A DNA stretch of 11,849 bases. It comes from Pseudomonadota bacterium (GTDB lineage Bacteria > Pseudomonadota > Alphaproteobacteria > Rhizobiales > Xanthobacteraceae). The stretch spans positions 1-11,849 of the forward strand of contig JAEZEY010000463.1 in the NCBI GenBank assembly GCA_023432845.1. Reading direction: 5' to 3'. Within the stretch, counting starts at the first letter, position 1. The number at the start of each line of letters is the position of its first letter. The position numbers and the translations under genes are program-made. Shown piece after piece: positions 5,499 through 11,849 of the stretch. The notes below the pieces were generated by a model that was given only the letters and a program-made list of their open reading frames with translations, was not told where the DNA came from and made no database searches.

Positions 5499-7421
5499 CT
5501 AACCGCCGCTGCCCACCCCGTGCCCCTTCAGCGCTTCGCCGATCTCGCCGAGGATCGCCGGATCATCGATGGTCGCCGGCATCGACCATTCGTCGCCGTC
5601 GGCGATCTTCTTCATGGTGCCGCGGAGAATCTTGCCTGAGCGCGTCTTGGGCAGGCGCTGCACGGTGACCACCAGCTTGAAGGCCGCCACCGGGCCGATC
5701 CTGTCGCGCACGAGCTGCACGATCTCCTGCTCGATGGTCGCCGGGTCGCGGTCGACGCCGGCCTTGAGCACGATGAAGCCGCAGGGCACCTCGCCCTTGA
5801 GAGTGTCGCGCACGCCGAGCACGGCGCATTCGGCAACATCCTTGTGCGAGGCCAGCACCTCCTCCATGCCGCCGGTCGACAGCCGGTGGCCGGCGACATT
5901 GATGATGTCGTCGGTGCGGCCCATGACGAAGACATAGCCGTCGTCGTCCTTGTAGCCGGCGTCCGCCGTTTTGTAATAGCCGGGAAACTCGGCGAGATAG
6001 GATTCCCGGAAGCGCTCGTCGTTCTGCCACAAGGTCGGGAACGCGCCGGGCGGCATCGGCAGCTTGATGACGATGGAGCCGATCTTGTTCGGGGGGACCG
6101 GCTTGCAGGCTTCGTCCACCACATCGACCTGATAGCCCGGCATCGGCACGCAGGCCGAGCCGTGCTTCACCGGCAGCAGGCCGAGGCCGACCGGATTGCC
6201 GGCGATGCACCAGCCGGTCTCCGTCTGCCACCAGTGATCGACCACCGGCACGCCGAGCACCTCTTCCGCCCATTCGAGGGTCGGCGGATCGGCGCGCTCG
6301 CCGGCGAGAAACAGCGTGCGGAATTTCTTGAGCTCGTACTGCTTGAGCAGCTTGGCGTCCGGATCTTCCTTGCGGATGGCGCGGAAGGCGGTCGGCGCCG
6401 TGAACAGCGCCACCGCGTTGTGATCGGAGATGACGCGCCAGAACGCGCCGGCGTCCGGCGTGCCGACCGGCTTGCCCTCGTACATCACCGACGTCGCGCC
6501 ATGAATGAGCGGGCCATAGACGATGTAGGAATGGCCGACCACCCAGCCGATGTCGGAGGCGCACCACCACACCTCGCCGGGATCGATGTTGTAGAGGTTC
6601 TTCATCGACCATTCCAGCGCGACCATGTGGCCGCCATTGTCGCGCACCACGCCTTTCGGGATACCCGTCGTGCCCGAGGTGTAGAGAATATAAAGCGGGT
6701 CGGTCGCCTTCACCGGCACGCAGTCCGAGGTCTTGGCGTAATGGACCGCGTTCTCCCAAGTCTTGCGCCAGTCGTGATCGCGGCCTTCGGTGAGGCGCGC
6801 CTCGCATTGCGGGCGCTGCAGGATCATGCAGTTGTCGGGCTTGTGTGTTGACAGATTGATCGCCTCATCCAGCAAAGGCTTGTAGGCGATGACGCGCTGG
6901 CCTTCGATGCCGCAGCTCGCCGACAGGATGAGCTTCGGCTTGGAATCGTCGATACGGGTCGCCAGCTCCTTCGGCGCGAAGCCGCCGAACACCACCGAAT
7001 GAATGGCGCCGATGCGCGCGCAGGCGAGCATGGCGAACACCGCCTCCGGCACCATCGGCATGTAGATGATGACGGTGTCGCCCTTGCGAATGCCGAAATC
7101 GGTGAGGATGGCGCCGAGGATCTGCACCTCGGACAGCATGCGGCCGTAGCTATAGGTGATCTTCTGGCCGGTGACCGGCGAGTCGTAGATCAGCGCCGCC
7201 TGCTGGCCGCGGCCGGCTTCGACATGACGGTCGAGCGCGTTGTAGCAGGTGTTGCAGACGCCATCGGGAAACCAGCGGCCGTAGATGCCCTGCGCGCCGT
7301 CGAATACGGTCTTCGGCTTCTCGATCCAGTCGATGGCTTCGGCCGCCTCGCGCCAGAAGCCGTCCGGGTCGGTGCGCCACTGGGCATAGATCTGGTGATA
7401 GCGGCTGGTGGCAGCGTCCAT
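5499..7421 (-). CDS. prpE: Propionyl-CoA synthetase (PrpE, AMP-forming)
   Basis: This cytoplasmic 640-aa ligase activates propionate (or another short acid) with ATP to the acyl-adenylate and then to acyl-CoA. All adenylate-forming motifs are present. These are LYILYTSGTTGIPKGVVRDN (243-262, the P-loop), WWQTETGW (397-404), the hinge GRTDDIINVAGHR (501-513) and the C-terminal PKTRSGKILR (591-600) with the catalytic Lys597, which is normally controlled by acetylation. The RDNGGH after the P-loop and the N-terminal YGRWFPDG and NTCYNALDRH are typical of PrpE rather than acetyl-CoA synthetase; length fits (E. coli PrpE is ~628). The start at 7421 has AGAGGGG eight bases upstream; an in-frame ATG at 7577 would begin inside an intergenic repeat. 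Its 3' end has a diverged second copy at 4673-4784. It is divergent from the TauE gene. Confidence 0.92.
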   Translation of the reverse strand: MDAATSRYHQIYAQWRTDPDGFWREAAEAIDWIEKPKTVFDGAQGIYGRWFPDGVCNTCYNALDRHVEAGRGQQAALIYDSPVTGQKITYSYGRMLSEVQILGAILTDFGIRKGDTVIIYMPMVPEAVFAMLACARIGAIHSVVFGGFAPKELATRIDDSKPKLILSASCGIEGQRVIAYKPLLDEAINLSTHKPDNCMILQRPQCEARLTEGRDHDWRKTWENAVHYAKTSDCVPVKATDPLYILYTSGTTGIPKGVVRDNGGHMVALEWSMKNLYNIDPGEVWWCASDIGWVVGHSYIVYGPLIHGATSVMYEGKPVGTPDAGAFWRVISDHNAVALFTAPTAFRAIRKEDPDAKLLKQYELKKFRTLFLAGERADPPTLEWAEEVLGVPVVDHWWQTETGWCIAGNPVGLGLLPVKHGSACVPMPGYQVDVVDEACKPVPPNKIGSIVIKLPMPPGAFPTLWQNDERFRESYLAEFPGYYKTADAGYKDDDGYVFVMGRTDDIINVAGHRLSTGGMEEVLASHKDVAECAVLGVRDTLKGEVPCGFIVLKAGVDRDPATIEQEIVQLVRDRIGPVAAFKLVVTVQRLPKTRSGKILRGTMKKIADGDEWSMPATIDDPAILGEIGEALKGHGVGSGG

Positions 7422-7523
7422 GGCAGTTTCCCCTCTTTGCCGTGCATTGTGTCCCGCCGGGTATGCTGAAACAAGGCTGGCGGACATCCGGTTGATTGCG
7501 TAGGAAATTAGGCGAATAGGGCC

Positions 7524-7623
7524 GTCATTCCGGGACGGCCCAAAAGGGCCGGACCCGGAATCCAGATGCGACCTCATGCGGTTCTGGATTCCGGGTTCGC
7601 GCTAAAGCGCGCCCCGGAATGAC
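7524..7623. repeat. 100-bp intergenic inverted repeat (GTCATTCCGGG type)
   Basis: Outer arms GTCATTCCGGG (7524-7534) and CCCGGAATGAC (7613-7623), and inner arms CCCGGAATCCAG (7554-7565) and CTGGATTCCGGG (7584-7595), make a long imperfect palindrome. Each half carries its own hairpin: GGCCC-AAAA-GGGCC on the left and CGCGC-TAAA-GCGCG on the right. This is a paired arrangement of a repeat widespread in Hyphomicrobiales. It fills half of the divergent prpE-tauE intergenic region and ends 12 bases before the proposed start of the exporter gene, so it must overlap that gene's leader or promoter. Confidence 0.8.
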
Positions 7624-7634
7624 CGGGATATAGT

Positions 7635-8402
7635 TTGACCGTCATCACCGATCCCCTGTTCTACGCGCTTGCGATACCGGCGGTGATCGCTCTCGGCCTG
7701 TCGAAGGGCGGCTTCGCCGGCATGGGGCAGATGTCGACCCCGATGCTGGCGATCATCATGCCGCCGCTGGAAGCCGCCGCCATCCTGCTGCCGATCATGC
7801 TCGTCCAAGATGCCAATGCCGTCTGGGTCTACCGCAAGGACTGGAACGGGCGCATCGTCGCCATCTTCGTGTCCGGCTCGCTGATCGGCATCGGCGTCGC
7901 CTGGTGGCTGGCGTCCTATATCTCGGACGCGGCGGTGCGCATTTTCATCGGCGTCTTCACCATCGCCTTCGTCGCCTATTCCATTGTCGCCATGTTGCGG
8001 GTGCCGCGCGAGCCCGGCCGGCCGGCCGTCGGCGCCGGCGTGTTCTGGGGGGCGCTGTCGGGCTTCACCTCGACCATCTGCCAGGCCGGCAGCCCGCCCT
8101 ATCAGATGTACGCACTCCGGATGCAGCTGCCGAAGATGACCTTCGTCGGCACCACGGCGGTCACCTTCGCGCTGATCAACGCCATCAAAGTGGGCCCCTA
8201 CTTCGCGCTCGGCAATTTCACCACCAAGGGTCTTGGCACCTCGCTGGTGCTGCTGCCGCTGGCGATAGCGGCGAACTGGCTCGGCTTCTGGCTGGTCAGG
8301 GTGACGCCGCAGGAGCGCTTCTACCGCATCATGCTGATCGTCATGCTGCTGCTGGCATTCGAGCTGACCCGCGAGGGTGTGGTGGAGTTGTGGTTTCCTT
8401 GA
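7635..8402 (+). CDS. TauE/SafE family membrane exporter (anion permease)
   Basis: This 255-aa inner-membrane protein has about seven to eight hydrophobic segments, in the COG0730/TauE-SafE family, whose characterised members move sulfite, sulfoacetate and similar organic anions. Hallmarks are the N-terminal GLSKGGFAGMGQMSTPMLA (~22-40) and the mirrored second-half motif GFTSTICQAGSPPYQMYALR around 150-170, showing the internal duplication of the family. The substrate cannot be told. The start is TTG at 7635. It is the only initiator after the in-frame TGA at 7620-7622 that keeps the first membrane segment, and GGGA lies six bases before it. The first ATG in frame is at about residue 30 and would delete helix 1. 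The acyl-CoA synthetase gene follows 49 bp later and may be cotranscribed. Confidence 0.82.
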   Translation: MTVITDPLFYALAIPAVIALGLSKGGFAGMGQMSTPMLAIIMPPLEAAAILLPIMLVQDANAVWVYRKDWNGRIVAIFVSGSLIGIGVAWWLASYISDAAVRIFIGVFTIAFVAYSIVAMLRVPREPGRPAVGAGVFWGALSGFTSTICQAGSPPYQMYALRMQLPKMTFVGTTAVTFALINAIKVGPYFALGNFTTKGLGTSLVLLPLAIAANWLGFWLVRVTPQERFYRIMLIVMLLLAFELTREGVVELWFP

Positions 8403-8451
8403 TTGCGGCACGGCGGCCTCGTAACCTCCCGGCATTGAGGGGAAACGACCA

Positions 8452-10080
8452 ATGGCGAAAACGCCTTACGACACCGATCTCGACCGCAATCCGGCCAATC
8501 ACCAGCCGCTGACGCCGCTCGGCTTTCTCGAGCGCGCCGCCAGCGTATTCCCGGATCGCACCGCCATCATCCACGGCGCGCTGCGGCGCAGCTATGCGGA
8601 CTTCTATGCGCGCTCGCGCCGGCTTGCCTCGGCGCTTTCCAGGCGCGGCGTCAGGCGCGGCGACACGGTGAGCGTGATGCTGGCCAATACGCCGGCCATG
8701 CTGGAGGCGCACTACGGCGTGCCGATGTGCCAGGGCGTGCTCAACACGCTGAACACGCGGCTCGACGCCGCCATCATCGCCTTCTCGCTCGACCACGCCG
8801 AGACCAAGGTGCTGATTACCGACCGCGAATATTCCAAGACGGTGAAGGAGGCGCTCGCGCTGGCCAAGGTGAAGCCACTGATCATCGACTATGACGATCC
8901 CGAATATTCAGGGGCTGGCGAGCGGCTGGGCGAAATCGAATACGAGGAATTCCTCGCCGAGGGCGATCCGGATTTCGCATGGGTAATGCCGGACGACGAA
9001 TGGGACGCCATCACCCTCAATTACACCAGCGGCACCACCGGCGATCCGAAAGGCGTGGTCTATCATCATCGCGGCGCGCATCTGCTCGCGGTCGGAAATG
9101 TGGTCACCTGCTCGATGGGCAAGCATCCGGTCTATCTGTGGACCCTGCCGATGTTTCACTGCAACGGCTGGTGCTTCCCGTGGTCGATCTCGGTCGTTGC
9201 CGGCACGCATGTCTGCCTGCGCTATGTGCGCGCGGCGGCGATGTATGACGCGATTGCCAATCACAAGGTGACGCATCTGTGCGGCGCGCCGATCGTGATG
9301 GCGACCCTGCTCAACGCGCCGACGCAAGAGAAGAAGCCACTGCCGCATGTGGTTGAGTTCTTCACCGCCGCGGCGCCGCCGCCGGAGGCGGTGCTGGCGG
9401 CGATGAAGGATGCCGGCTTCAACGTCACGCATCTTTATGGTCTGACCGAATGCTACGGCCCGGCGGTGGTCAATGACTGGCACACCGAATGGGATGCGTT
9501 GCCCGCCGACCAGCAGGCCGCGAAGAAGGCACGTCAGGGCGTGCGCTATGGCGCGCTGGAAGCGCTCGACGTCCTCGACCCGGAAACCATGCAGCCCGTA
9601 CCGCGCGATGGCGAAACCATGGGCGAAGTGATGATGCGCGGCAATGTGGTGATGAAGGGCTATCTCAAGAACCGCAAATCGACCGACACGGCGTTTGCCG
9701 GCGGCTGGTTCCACACCGGCGATCTCGGCGTCATGCATCCGGACGGCTACATTCAGCTCAAGGACCGCAGCAAGGACATCATCATCTCCGGCGGCGAGAA
9801 CATCTCATCCATCGAAGTGGAGGATGCGCTGTACAAGCATCCGGCGGTGATGGCGGTCGCGGTGGTGGCCAAGCAGGACGACAAATGGGGCGAGACGCCC
9901 TGCGCCTTCATCGAGCTCAAGCCCGGCGCGGCGGCCAGCGTCGAGGACCTCACGGCATGGTGCAAGGAGCACCTCGCCGGCTACAAGGTGCCGCGCCATT
10001 TCGTCTTCGCCGACATCCCAAAGACAAGCACGGGGAAGATCCAGAAGTTCAGGCTACGGGAGATGACGAAGGGGGTGTAG
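8452..10080 (+). CDS. AMP-forming acyl-CoA synthetase (medium/short-chain, DmdB-like)
   Basis: This is a 542-aa cytoplasmic adenylate-forming ligase. Motifs: LNYTSGTTGDPKGVVYHHRG (189-208, P-loop), LYGLTECYGP (328-337), the hinge-region WFHTGDLGVMHPDGYIQLKD (419-438), DRSKDIIISGGENISSIEVE (438-457) and C-terminal PKTSTGKIQKF with the catalytic Lys529. The YHHRGAHL after the P-loop and MFHCNGWCFPW (234-244) place it with the acyl-CoA synthetases that include methylthiopropionate-CoA ligase DmdB and medium-chain enzymes, not with prpE. The exact substrate is uncertain; orthologous names range from fatty-acyl to 3-methylmercaptopropionyl-CoA ligase. GAGGGGA at 8437-8443 fixes the ATG. The stop TAG (10078-10080) directly abuts the end of the convergent DUF2513 frame, leaving no room for a terminator. 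Confidence 0.88.
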   Translation: MAKTPYDTDLDRNPANHQPLTPLGFLERAASVFPDRTAIIHGALRRSYADFYARSRRLASALSRRGVRRGDTVSVMLANTPAMLEAHYGVPMCQGVLNTLNTRLDAAIIAFSLDHAETKVLITDREYSKTVKEALALAKVKPLIIDYDDPEYSGAGERLGEIEYEEFLAEGDPDFAWVMPDDEWDAITLNYTSGTTGDPKGVVYHHRGAHLLAVGNVVTCSMGKHPVYLWTLPMFHCNGWCFPWSISVVAGTHVCLRYVRAAAMYDAIANHKVTHLCGAPIVMATLLNAPTQEKKPLPHVVEFFTAAAPPPEAVLAAMKDAGFNVTHLYGLTECYGPAVVNDWHTEWDALPADQQAAKKARQGVRYGALEALDVLDPETMQPVPRDGETMGEVMMRGNVVMKGYLKNRKSTDTAFAGGWFHTGDLGVMHPDGYIQLKDRSKDIIISGGENISSIEVEDALYKHPAVMAVAVVAKQDDKWGETPCAFIELKPGAAASVEDLTAWCKEHLAGYKVPRHFVFADIPKTSTGKIQKFRLREMTKGV

Positions 10081-10182
10081 TCAAAGGTCCAAATCTAACC
10101 CAGTCGCTTTTTTCGCGGCTGCTTTGATCGACTGCCGCGCAATGGCAAACGCAACTTCAAAAATGAAGTCGCCCGTCTTTCA
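10081..10182 (-). pseudogene. C-terminal part of the DUF2513 frame beyond the TGA
   Basis: After the TGA (10182-10180) the same frame stays open for 32 codons to a TGA at 10083-10081. It begins KTGDFIFEVAFAIARQ and ends KKATGLDLDL, an amphipathic helix rich in Lys/Ala and finishing in Leu, like the usual C-terminus of DUF2513 proteins. There is no frameshift: a single base change (TGG, CGA or AGA to TGA) explains the interruption. The gene is therefore probably a recent nonsense mutant; readthrough or a sequencing error are alternatives. Confidence 0.65.
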
Positions 10183-10479
10183 TTTGGTGGCCTTGATTGA
10201 TTTCTGCCAAACTCCTTGGTCTCGGACAGCATCCAGATATTCATGTCCTTTCCAAGTGAGATTGAATGGCATCACCCGAATTAATCTTTCAGGATTCGAT
10301 TTGCTTTTAAACGCTTCATAATCAATCAATCCAGCCTGAGCCATTAGCATCAAATGGTATTCGACAGTCTTTACGTCATGGTTATCACCAACCAGAGACG
10401 TGGCCTCCACTATTTTCAAATCGTCCTTCTTCTCAAAGGCCAACAGAAGTTCTCTAATTAGATCAGGATCACGATGCAT
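10180..10479 (-). CDS. DUF2513 domain protein, truncated by an in-frame TGA
   Basis: This is a 99-aa open frame of the DUF2513 family, small proteins of unknown function that are frequent in prophages and mobile DNA. Family features are MHRDPDLIRELLLAFEKK at the start, VEYHLMLMAQAGLID in the middle (winged-helix-like) and LTWKGHEYLDAVRDQGVWQK near the end. A strong GGAGG lies five bases before the ATG at 10479. Members usually run to about 120-135 residues, and here the frame is closed by TGA at 10182-10180; the expected C-terminal helix continues in the same frame (see 10081-10182). Base use is clearly AT-richer than the neighbours, which suggests recent transfer. It is 48 bp downstream of hicB on the same strand and could be cotranscribed with hicAB. 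Confidence 0.8.
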   Translation of the reverse strand: MHRDPDLIRELLLAFEKKDDLKIVEATSLVGDNHDVKTVEYHLMLMAQAGLIDYEAFKSKSNPERLIRVMPFNLTWKGHEYLDAVRDQGVWQKSIKATK

Positions 10480-10527
10480 TTGTCCTCCAAAAGGATTGCG
10501 AATCGCAAACCGCTCTTCTTGAATGAA

Positions 10528-10965
10528 CTAAGCCGCCTCTTCCATCACCCCCACCACCAGCCGCTTACCGAGCGCGCGCAGCGCCGCCGTCAGCAACGGC
10601 AGCTTGGTTGCATGCTTGGGGTCGAGAATGCGACGCACTTCCTTCTCATCCTTATCGATGCGACGGGCAAGTTCCGATTTGCTGATACCGGCCTCGGCGA
10701 AAGCTTCCAGCACCGCAAGCTTCGCCGCGACATCAGGCGCAACGGCAATATCGACTGAACCGCGCTTCTTCGCCCGCGCCTTGGGCAGCGGCATGCCGCG
10801 CGCGGTATAAGTCAGCAGCGCCAATCCCAAGGCTTCTTCGGCCATCTCACGCGCATCGGCCATGTTATTGCCCTGCGTAATCGCCTCGGGCACGTCCGGA
10901 AAGCTGACGACAACGCCGCGACGCGCACCCGGCTCGAATTCGGCACGATAGACATATGACCGCAT
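10528..10965 (-). CDS. hicB: HicB-family antitoxin
   Basis: This 145-aa antitoxin neutralises HicA and represses its own operon. The N-terminal HicB fold is recognisable from SYVYRAEFEPGARRGVVVSF and PDVPEAITQGNNMADA (residues ~3-40), and LGLALLTYTARGMPLPKA follows. The C-terminal half carries a helix-turn-helix for operator binding: AGISKSELARRIDKDEKEVR, then LLTAALRALGKRLVV. I chose the ATG at 10965 (GAGG nine bases upstream). ATGs at 10971 (too close to that site) and 11028 (inside hicA) are less likely. It lies 46 bp downstream of hicA with a hairpin in the gap. The order toxin-antitoxin is the standard one for hicAB. Confidence 0.87.
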   Translation of the reverse strand: MRSYVYRAEFEPGARRGVVVSFPDVPEAITQGNNMADAREMAEEALGLALLTYTARGMPLPKARAKKRGSVDIAVAPDVAAKLAVLEAFAEAGISKSELARRIDKDEKEVRRILDPKHATKLPLLTAALRALGKRLVVGVMEEAA

Positions 10966-10984
10966 TAGCATGTTCCTCGGACAA

Positions 10985-11002
10985 GGCCGGACTATTCCGG
11001 CC
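10985..11002 (-). promoter_or_regulatory. Hairpin in the hicA-hicB gap
   Basis: GGCCGG-AATAGT-CCGGCC is a perfect 6-bp GC-only stem with a 6-nt loop, between the hicA stop and the hicB ribosome site. No U-tract follows, so it is not a full terminator. It could shield or process the intercistronic mRNA and shift the HicA:HicB ratio. The structure is visible; the role is inferred. Confidence 0.45.
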
Positions 11003-11011
11003 AGAAGACAT

Positions 11012-11212
11012 CTATTCTTCCAACCCAAGCTGTTTCCTGATCTTGCGCGCCGTCTTCGGATCGATCTCGCGGGACGGCACCGTCGTCAGCTTGTCTCCGA
11101 CAAACACCATCATGTGCCCGCCTTTGCCGCGCCAGGCCTCGGCCCGAAACGACAAGCCTTTACGGCGCGCCTGCTCGCGCAGTTCGGCAATGAACTTGTC
11201 GCGCTTGTTCAT
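11012..11212 (-). CDS. hicA: HicA-family mRNA interferase toxin
   Basis: This 66-aa toxin has the dsRBD-like HicA fold and cuts mRNA and tmRNA when HicB is lost. It shows MNKRDKFIAELREQARRKGL, then the active-site region EAWRGKGGHMMVFVGDKLTT with the conserved His in GKGGH, and VPSREIDPKTARKIRKQLGL at the end, all typical of the family. The start at 11212 is chosen over an in-frame ATG at 11281. The longer form would start inside the promoter/operator palindromes and adds non-family residues. GGAAG lies a few bases upstream. It is followed by hicB on the same strand. Length is normal, so it is presumably active. Confidence 0.87.
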   Translation of the reverse strand: MNKRDKFIAELREQARRKGLSFRAEAWRGKGGHMMVFVGDKLTTVPSREIDPKTARKIRKQLGLEE

Positions 11213-11243
11213 GGACTTCCAATCGGAGGAACAAAGCACGTGG

Positions 11244-11281
11244 GATATTGGCAATATCGGACAATTTTGTCCGAACGTCAA
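11244..11281 (-). promoter_or_regulatory. hicAB promoter with two adjacent palindromic operators
   Basis: On the minus strand TTGACG (11281 to 11276) and GATATT (11258 to 11253) are exactly 17 bases apart, about 41 bases before the hicA ATG. The spacer is almost filled by a perfect inverted repeat, CGGACA-AAAT-TGTCCG (11258-11273). A second perfect one, GATATTG-C-CAATATC (11244-11258), starts at the -10 box. Both are in the right place for autorepression by the HTH of HicB, possibly as the HicA-HicB complex. The -35 begins 18 bp after the stop of the upstream lipoprotein gene. Confidence 0.65.
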
Positions 11282-11298
11282 GAGCGAGTAGCCGCCCC

Positions 11299-11574
11299 CT
11301 ACTGCCCAAACGGACGCCCGCCTCGGTCATTCTCCATCACATTGAGCATGCGTTGGTAGCCGCGGGTGCCCTTGTTGGCCTGCTCGTTGGCGAGGCGCTT
11401 GCGGCAATCGTCGTACTCCGGCGAGCCGGGCTTGAGGCCGGACGCCTGGCAGTTCGCGTCATGGGCGGCGACCTGCTCCTGCGCGGCCGTCTCAAGGTTC
11501 GCCCTCCGCGCCTCATCGTATTGCGCGCATCCGACGAGAGAGGTCAGGACCACAAGCGCCACCGCAAGCCGCAT
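11299..11574 (-). CDS. Small putative lipoprotein
   Basis: This 91-aa protein starts with a lipoprotein signal, MRLAVALVVLTSLVGC, in which the lipobox LVGC puts the acylated Cys at residue 16. The mature part is short, charged and helical, with two further Cys (in DANCQASG and DDCRKRL) that could form a disulfide in the periplasm. No named family is recognised. The segments GLKPGSPEYDDCRKRLANEQ and QRMLNVMENDRGG resemble small conserved hypothetical lipoproteins of Hyphomicrobiales. The start has GGGAG seven bases upstream. It is encoded just upstream of hicAB on the same strand but separated from it by the hicAB promoter. Confidence 0.75.
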   Translation of the reverse strand: MRLAVALVVLTSLVGCAQYDEARRANLETAAQEQVAAHDANCQASGLKPGSPEYDDCRKRLANEQANKGTRGYQRMLNVMENDRGGRPFGQ

Positions 11575-11640
11575 TTTTAATCTCCCAATGAATCCGTCAC
11601 GAACACTACCTCATTAACCCCCGGACGCGCGGCGAAATCG

Positions 11641-11689
11641 GGGCGATCCGTCGCCCAATCCGGGTTACGCTTCGCTCCACCCGGGCTAC
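11641..11689. repeat. Intergenic repeat of the 'CCGGGTTACGC...ACCCGGGCTAC' type
   Basis: Two hairpins lie back to back: GGGCGA-TCCG-TCGCCC (11641-11656), and CCGGGT (11660-11665) pairing with ACCCGG (11679-11684) around TACGCTTCGCTCC. The second is a dispersed repeat familiar from many proteobacterial intergenic regions. It lies between the divergent lipoprotein and enoyl-CoA hydratase genes, 40 bp before the latter's start. Confidence 0.65.
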
Positions 11690-11728
11690 AATGCAGGCAA
11701 TGCCGCCCAGCGATTTAAGAAGAGAGCC

Positions 11729-11849
11729 ATGTCCGACATCCTCGTCGCCGATCAAGGTCCGGTTCGCGTCATTCGTATGAACCGGCTGGACAAGAAAAAT
11801 GCGCTGACGCTGCCGATGTACTCGGCGATGGCGGCCGCGATCGCCGGCA
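11729..11849 (+). CDS. Enoyl-CoA hydratase/isomerase, N-terminal fragment cut by the window edge
   Basis: The first 40 codons of a crotonase-superfamily protein: after a short lead come GPVRVIRMNRLDKKNALTLP and MYSAMAAAI, the standard opening beta-strands (V-hI-LNRP-kkNAl) and first helix of enoyl-CoA hydratases. The catalytic glutamates and oxyanion hole lie beyond the window, so hydratase, isomerase or another crotonase activity cannot be separated. The ATG at 11729 follows AAGAGAG at 11720-11726. With prpE and the acyl-CoA synthetase it fits a neighbourhood of acyl-CoA metabolism. Confidence 0.82.
   Translation, partial: MSDILVADQGPVRVIRMNRLDKKNALTLPMYSAMAAAIAG

Noticed and set aside
5563..6807. 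414-codon minus-strand ORF inside prpE, and the 335-codon plus-strand ORF at 5844-6851
   Set aside because: Both are out-of-frame shadows of prpE caused by high GC third positions; compositions are Arg-rich with no family motifs.
7422..7577. N-terminal extension of prpE by 52 codons
   Set aside because: It would start inside an intergenic inverted repeat, adds residues not found in PrpE, and the ATG at 7421 has a good ribosome site.
7602..8435. 277-codon minus-strand ORF opposite the TauE gene
   Set aside because: Asp/His/Arg/Gly-rich antisense shadow; the plus strand encodes a clear multi-span membrane protein.
8908..9738. 276-codon minus-strand ORF opposite the acyl-CoA synthetase
   Set aside because: Antisense shadow of a gene with all adenylation motifs; no ribosome site or family resemblance.
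10154..10182. TGA plus downstream hairpin as a selenocysteine insertion site
   Set aside because: The stem is only 6 bp with a plain TTTT loop, the family has no known selenoproteins, and no redox motif surrounds the codon; a nonsense mutation is far more likely.

Overview
The window looks like chromosome from a GC-rich alphaproteobacterium of the order Hyphomicrobiales, close to the Bradyrhizobium / Rhodopseudomonas / Pseudolabrys side. The basis is a DUF1013 (TrcR-type) cell-cycle regulator beside ispH, the codon use, and several intergenic inverted repeats of types common in that group. This placement is inference from gene content; no database search was possible.

Layout. (a) 1-1130: the 5' end of ispH (minus) faces away from trcR (plus), with promoter-like signals between them and a clean terminator after trcR. 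(b) 1130-1730: about 560 bp of GC-rich DNA with many hairpins and no convincing gene, followed by a small PhnA-like gene (minus). (c) 2010-5480: an accessory region. It starts with an intergenic repeat and a 17-codon scrap of a HigA-type antitoxin. Then come two overlapping, AT-richer genes on the plus strand: a protein with an HEPN-like motif and a P-loop ATPase. Converging on them is a tight two-gene DUF6883-DUF4926 cassette on the minus strand. Between the ATPase and the cassette lies a roughly 110-bp diverged second copy of the 3' end of prpE. (d) 5499-10080: housekeeping carbon metabolism, with prpE (propionyl-CoA synthetase, minus) divergent from a TauE/SafE exporter and an AMP-forming acyl-CoA synthetase (both plus). 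(e) 10081-11290: a second accessory patch, made of a DUF2513 gene interrupted by an in-frame TGA and a hicAB toxin-antitoxin pair with promoter-overlapping palindromes. (f) 11299-11849: a small lipoprotein gene, another intergenic repeat, and the start of an enoyl-CoA hydratase/isomerase gene.

How it fits together. The core genes serve isoprenoid synthesis (ispH), cell-cycle transcription (trcR) and short-chain acyl-CoA metabolism (prpE, acyl-CoA synthetase, enoyl-CoA hydratase). The accessory patches hold candidate defence or toxin-antitoxin modules. The most interesting architecture is the DUF6883-DUF4926 cassette. It sits between the intact prpE 3' end and a second, about 89% identical prpE 3' end, as if the end of prpE had served as an integration or recombination site. 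The left copy is fused in antisense to the ATPase reading frame, so the last ~160 residues of that long ORF are probably artefactual. No rRNA, tRNA, CRISPR array, transposase or integrase was recognised.
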